This document shows positions 13,355 through 13,400 of a DNA stretch of 13,400 bases, piece after piece. The notes below the pieces were generated by a model, which did not search any database, was not told the origin of the DNA, and saw only the letters and a program-made list of their open reading frames with translations. The stretch spans positions 1 through 13,400 of the forward strand of contig JAEWWD010000245.1 of assembly GCA_023396535.1 (NCBI GenBank), in the 5' to 3' direction. A program made the translations under genes and the position numbers. The first letter of the stretch is position 1; each line of letters opens with the position of its first letter. Origin of the DNA: Bacillota bacterium (GTDB lineage: Bacteria > Bacillota > Clostridia > Christensenellales > CAG-138).

Positions 13355-13400
13355 ATGAACAGCGAAAACCTGATATCCAAAGTCGTGCAGGAGATACCGC
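13355..13400 (+). CDS. Start of an unidentified gene, cut by the window edge
   Basis: Only 15 codons are visible (MNSENLISKVVQEIP). AAGGAGG lies upstream of ATG 13355 at a slightly long spacing, and the strong promoter at 13230-13258 supports a real gene. The N-terminus looks like a short amphipathic helix. Such helices begin several enzyme families, including proteins targeted to bacterial microcompartments, but 15 residues cannot identify the product. Confidence 0.65.
   Translation, partial: MNSENLISKVVQEIP

Noticed and set aside
1..13400. CRISPR arrays, insertion sequences, attachment sites, tRNA or rRNA genes
   Set aside because: I saw no regularly spaced repeats, transposase motifs or recognisable RNA gene. 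All inverted repeats are explained by terminators or short leader and spacer hairpins.

Overview
The window looks like a chromosomal segment of a spore-forming, low-to-moderate-GC-content-defying Firmicute, most likely a GC-richer member of the Clostridia. The reasons are three tandem alpha/beta-type small acid-soluble spore protein (SASP) genes, strong AGGAGG-type ribosome binding sites, sigma-A-like promoters, stem-loop/T-tract terminators, and the conserved Firmicutes block asp23-like (yloU) - fakA (yloV) - recG. I see no phage, transposon, CRISPR, rRNA or tRNA. This is ordinary core-genome DNA with a few locally interesting points.

Layout. (a) 1-1083: a small DUF2007 protein on the + strand converges on a four-helix membrane protein with a Pro/Tyr/Ser-rich tail on the - strand. 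(b) 1084-2355: a - strand ornithine cyclodeaminase/mu-crystallin family enzyme with a long structured 3' region ending in a terminator. (c) 2422-4990: a + strand pair, cysteine desulfurase then thiI, behind an extended -10 promoter and a leader with inverted repeats. (d) 5012-6379: a two-gene + strand unit with its own promoter, a DUF3298-type lipoprotein and a one-helix protein with an acidic tail. Its terminator lies inside the 3' end of a convergent GIY-YIG gene (6315-6584, -). (e) 6653-8874: asp23-like and fakA, with promoter and terminator. (f) 8913-11017: recG and its terminator. (g) 11163-12044: three tandem SASP genes separated by related hairpins and closed by a bidirectional terminator. 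(h) 12055-13123: a secreted N-acetylmuramoyl-L-alanine amidase on the - strand. (i) 13230-13400: a near-consensus promoter, a leader hairpin and the first 15 codons of a gene that runs off the window.

How the genes fit together. The desulfurase and the rhodanese-less ThiI form the sulfur relay that makes 4-thiouridine in tRNA, as known for the Bacillus nifZ-thiI pair. FakA is the ATP-binding subunit that phosphorylates fatty acids presented by FakB, which is not in this window; its Asp23-like neighbour is a usual Firmicutes companion. RecG rescues stalled forks. The SASPs coat spore DNA, and the amidase remodels peptidoglycan. The lipoprotein and acidic-tail protein are an uncharacterised envelope pair.

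All functional calls come from reading motifs in the translated sequence. No database search was possible.
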